NCBI GenBank assembly: GCA_017632155.1
Contig: JAGBRZ010000155.1
Span: forward strand, 1-24,141
DNA from: Clostridia bacterium
GTDB taxonomy: Bacteria; Bacillota_A; Clostridia; Oscillospirales; CAG-272
Reading direction: 5' to 3'
DNA: 24,141 nt
Shown here: one piece after another, positions 23,805 to 24,141 of the stretch
Numbering within the stretch: the first letter of the stretch is position 1
Layout of the letters: each line of letters begins with the position of its first letter
Made by a program: the position numbers and the translations under genes
Notes under the pieces: generated by a model
Databases searched by the model: none
What the model was told of the DNA's origin: nothing
What the model saw: the letters and a program-made list of their open reading frames with translations, nothing else

Positions 23805-24141
23805 ATGTTCCGAATCCTTATAGCTGAAGATGACCGCGAGCTCCGCCAGCTCTTTTCGCACGTTTTGGCAAAGCACGGTTACAGCGTCGTCGGTGTTTCA
23901 AACGGCAGAGAAGCACTTTGCGAGATAGAATCCGGTTATTTTGATCTGATAATTTCCGATATAATGATGCCCGAAATGGACGGTTACGAGCTTGTCCGTA
24001 CTCTGCGAGATGCCGAAAACCACACCCCCGTGCTTATGATCACTGCAAAGGATGCTTTTGATGCTATGCAGCTCGGATTCATTTCGGGAACCGATGACTA
24101 TATGGTAAAGCCAATTAACTTAAACGAGATGATCCTTCGCG
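23805..24141 (+). CDS. Two-component response regulator, N-terminal receiver domain (partial)
   Basis: The gene starts with ATG at 23805 behind aaggag (23791-23796) and runs off the right edge after 112 codons. The receiver domain is complete in its key residues: Asp9 and Asp10 (AEDD), phospho-acceptor Asp52 (SDIMMPEMDG), Thr80 (MITAKD) and Lys102 (MVKPIN). The output domain lies outside the window; the OmpR/PhoB class is most likely from sequence style. The partner histidine kinase is probably just downstream. Confidence 0.92.
   Translation, partial: MFRILIAEDDRELRQLFSHVLAKHGYSVVGVSNGREALCEIESGYFDLIISDIMMPEMDGYELVRTLRDAENHTPVLMITAKDAFDAMQLGFISGTDDYMVKPINLNEMILR

Overview
The window looks like a chromosomal segment of a spore-forming, probably gut-associated clostridial bacterium (Bacillota). 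Evidence: strong Shine-Dalgarno sites, a tRNA-Leu with encoded CCA, ClpC, SpoIID/peptidoglycan-binding proteins resembling a split spore cortex-lytic enzyme, an NADP-type glutamate dehydrogenase, and an ECF-type sigma/anti-sigma pair. No phage, integrase, transposase or CRISPR genes are visible. Species-level assignment is not possible from the sequence alone.

Region 1 (1-14718) is a catabolic locus built around an AraC-type regulator at 7843. To its left runs a tightly overlapping six-gene leftward operon: Old-Yellow-Enzyme-like flavin oxidoreductase, SDR dehydrogenase, fumarate-reductase-like FAD protein, TIM-barrel isomerase/epimerase, D-2-hydroxyacid dehydrogenase, and a large protein of uncertain function (possibly a heparinase-like toroid). 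To its right lie a metallo-beta-lactamase-fold hydrolase, a Gfo/Idh/MocA dehydrogenase lacking the usual EKP lysine, and a second TIM-barrel enzyme, driven by a good promoter inside the end of the AraC gene. A third unit holds an orphan solute-binding lipoprotein and an M14 carboxypeptidase-like enzyme. Together they suggest uptake and redox-based (oxidise, isomerise/eliminate, reduce) breakdown of a carbohydrate or glycoconjugate; the substrate is unknown.

The solute-binding protein gene is preceded by a very unusual 276-nt element (11810-12085). A 28-bp closing helix encloses two long hairpin arms. It begins about where transcription should start and ends 3 nt before the Shine-Dalgarno. It is either a structured RNA leader or a MITE-like palindromic element and is the main candidate for something undescribed.

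Region 2 (14768-21102) is leftward housekeeping and spore-wall material: gdhA, clpC, and a three-gene set (small beta-rich protein, SpoIID plus three peptidoglycan-binding repeats, two peptidoglycan-binding repeats) that resembles a SleC-type cortex lytic enzyme split into separate polypeptides.

Region 3 (21244-24141) holds an ECF-like sigma factor with a membrane anti-sigma partner whose outer part is internally duplicated, then tRNA-Leu(CAA) with a strong terminator. Two tandem 142/141-bp repeats follow, each foldable into a compact three-way junction and ending in a tRNA T-arm mimic. The last feature is the start of a response regulator that runs off the right edge.
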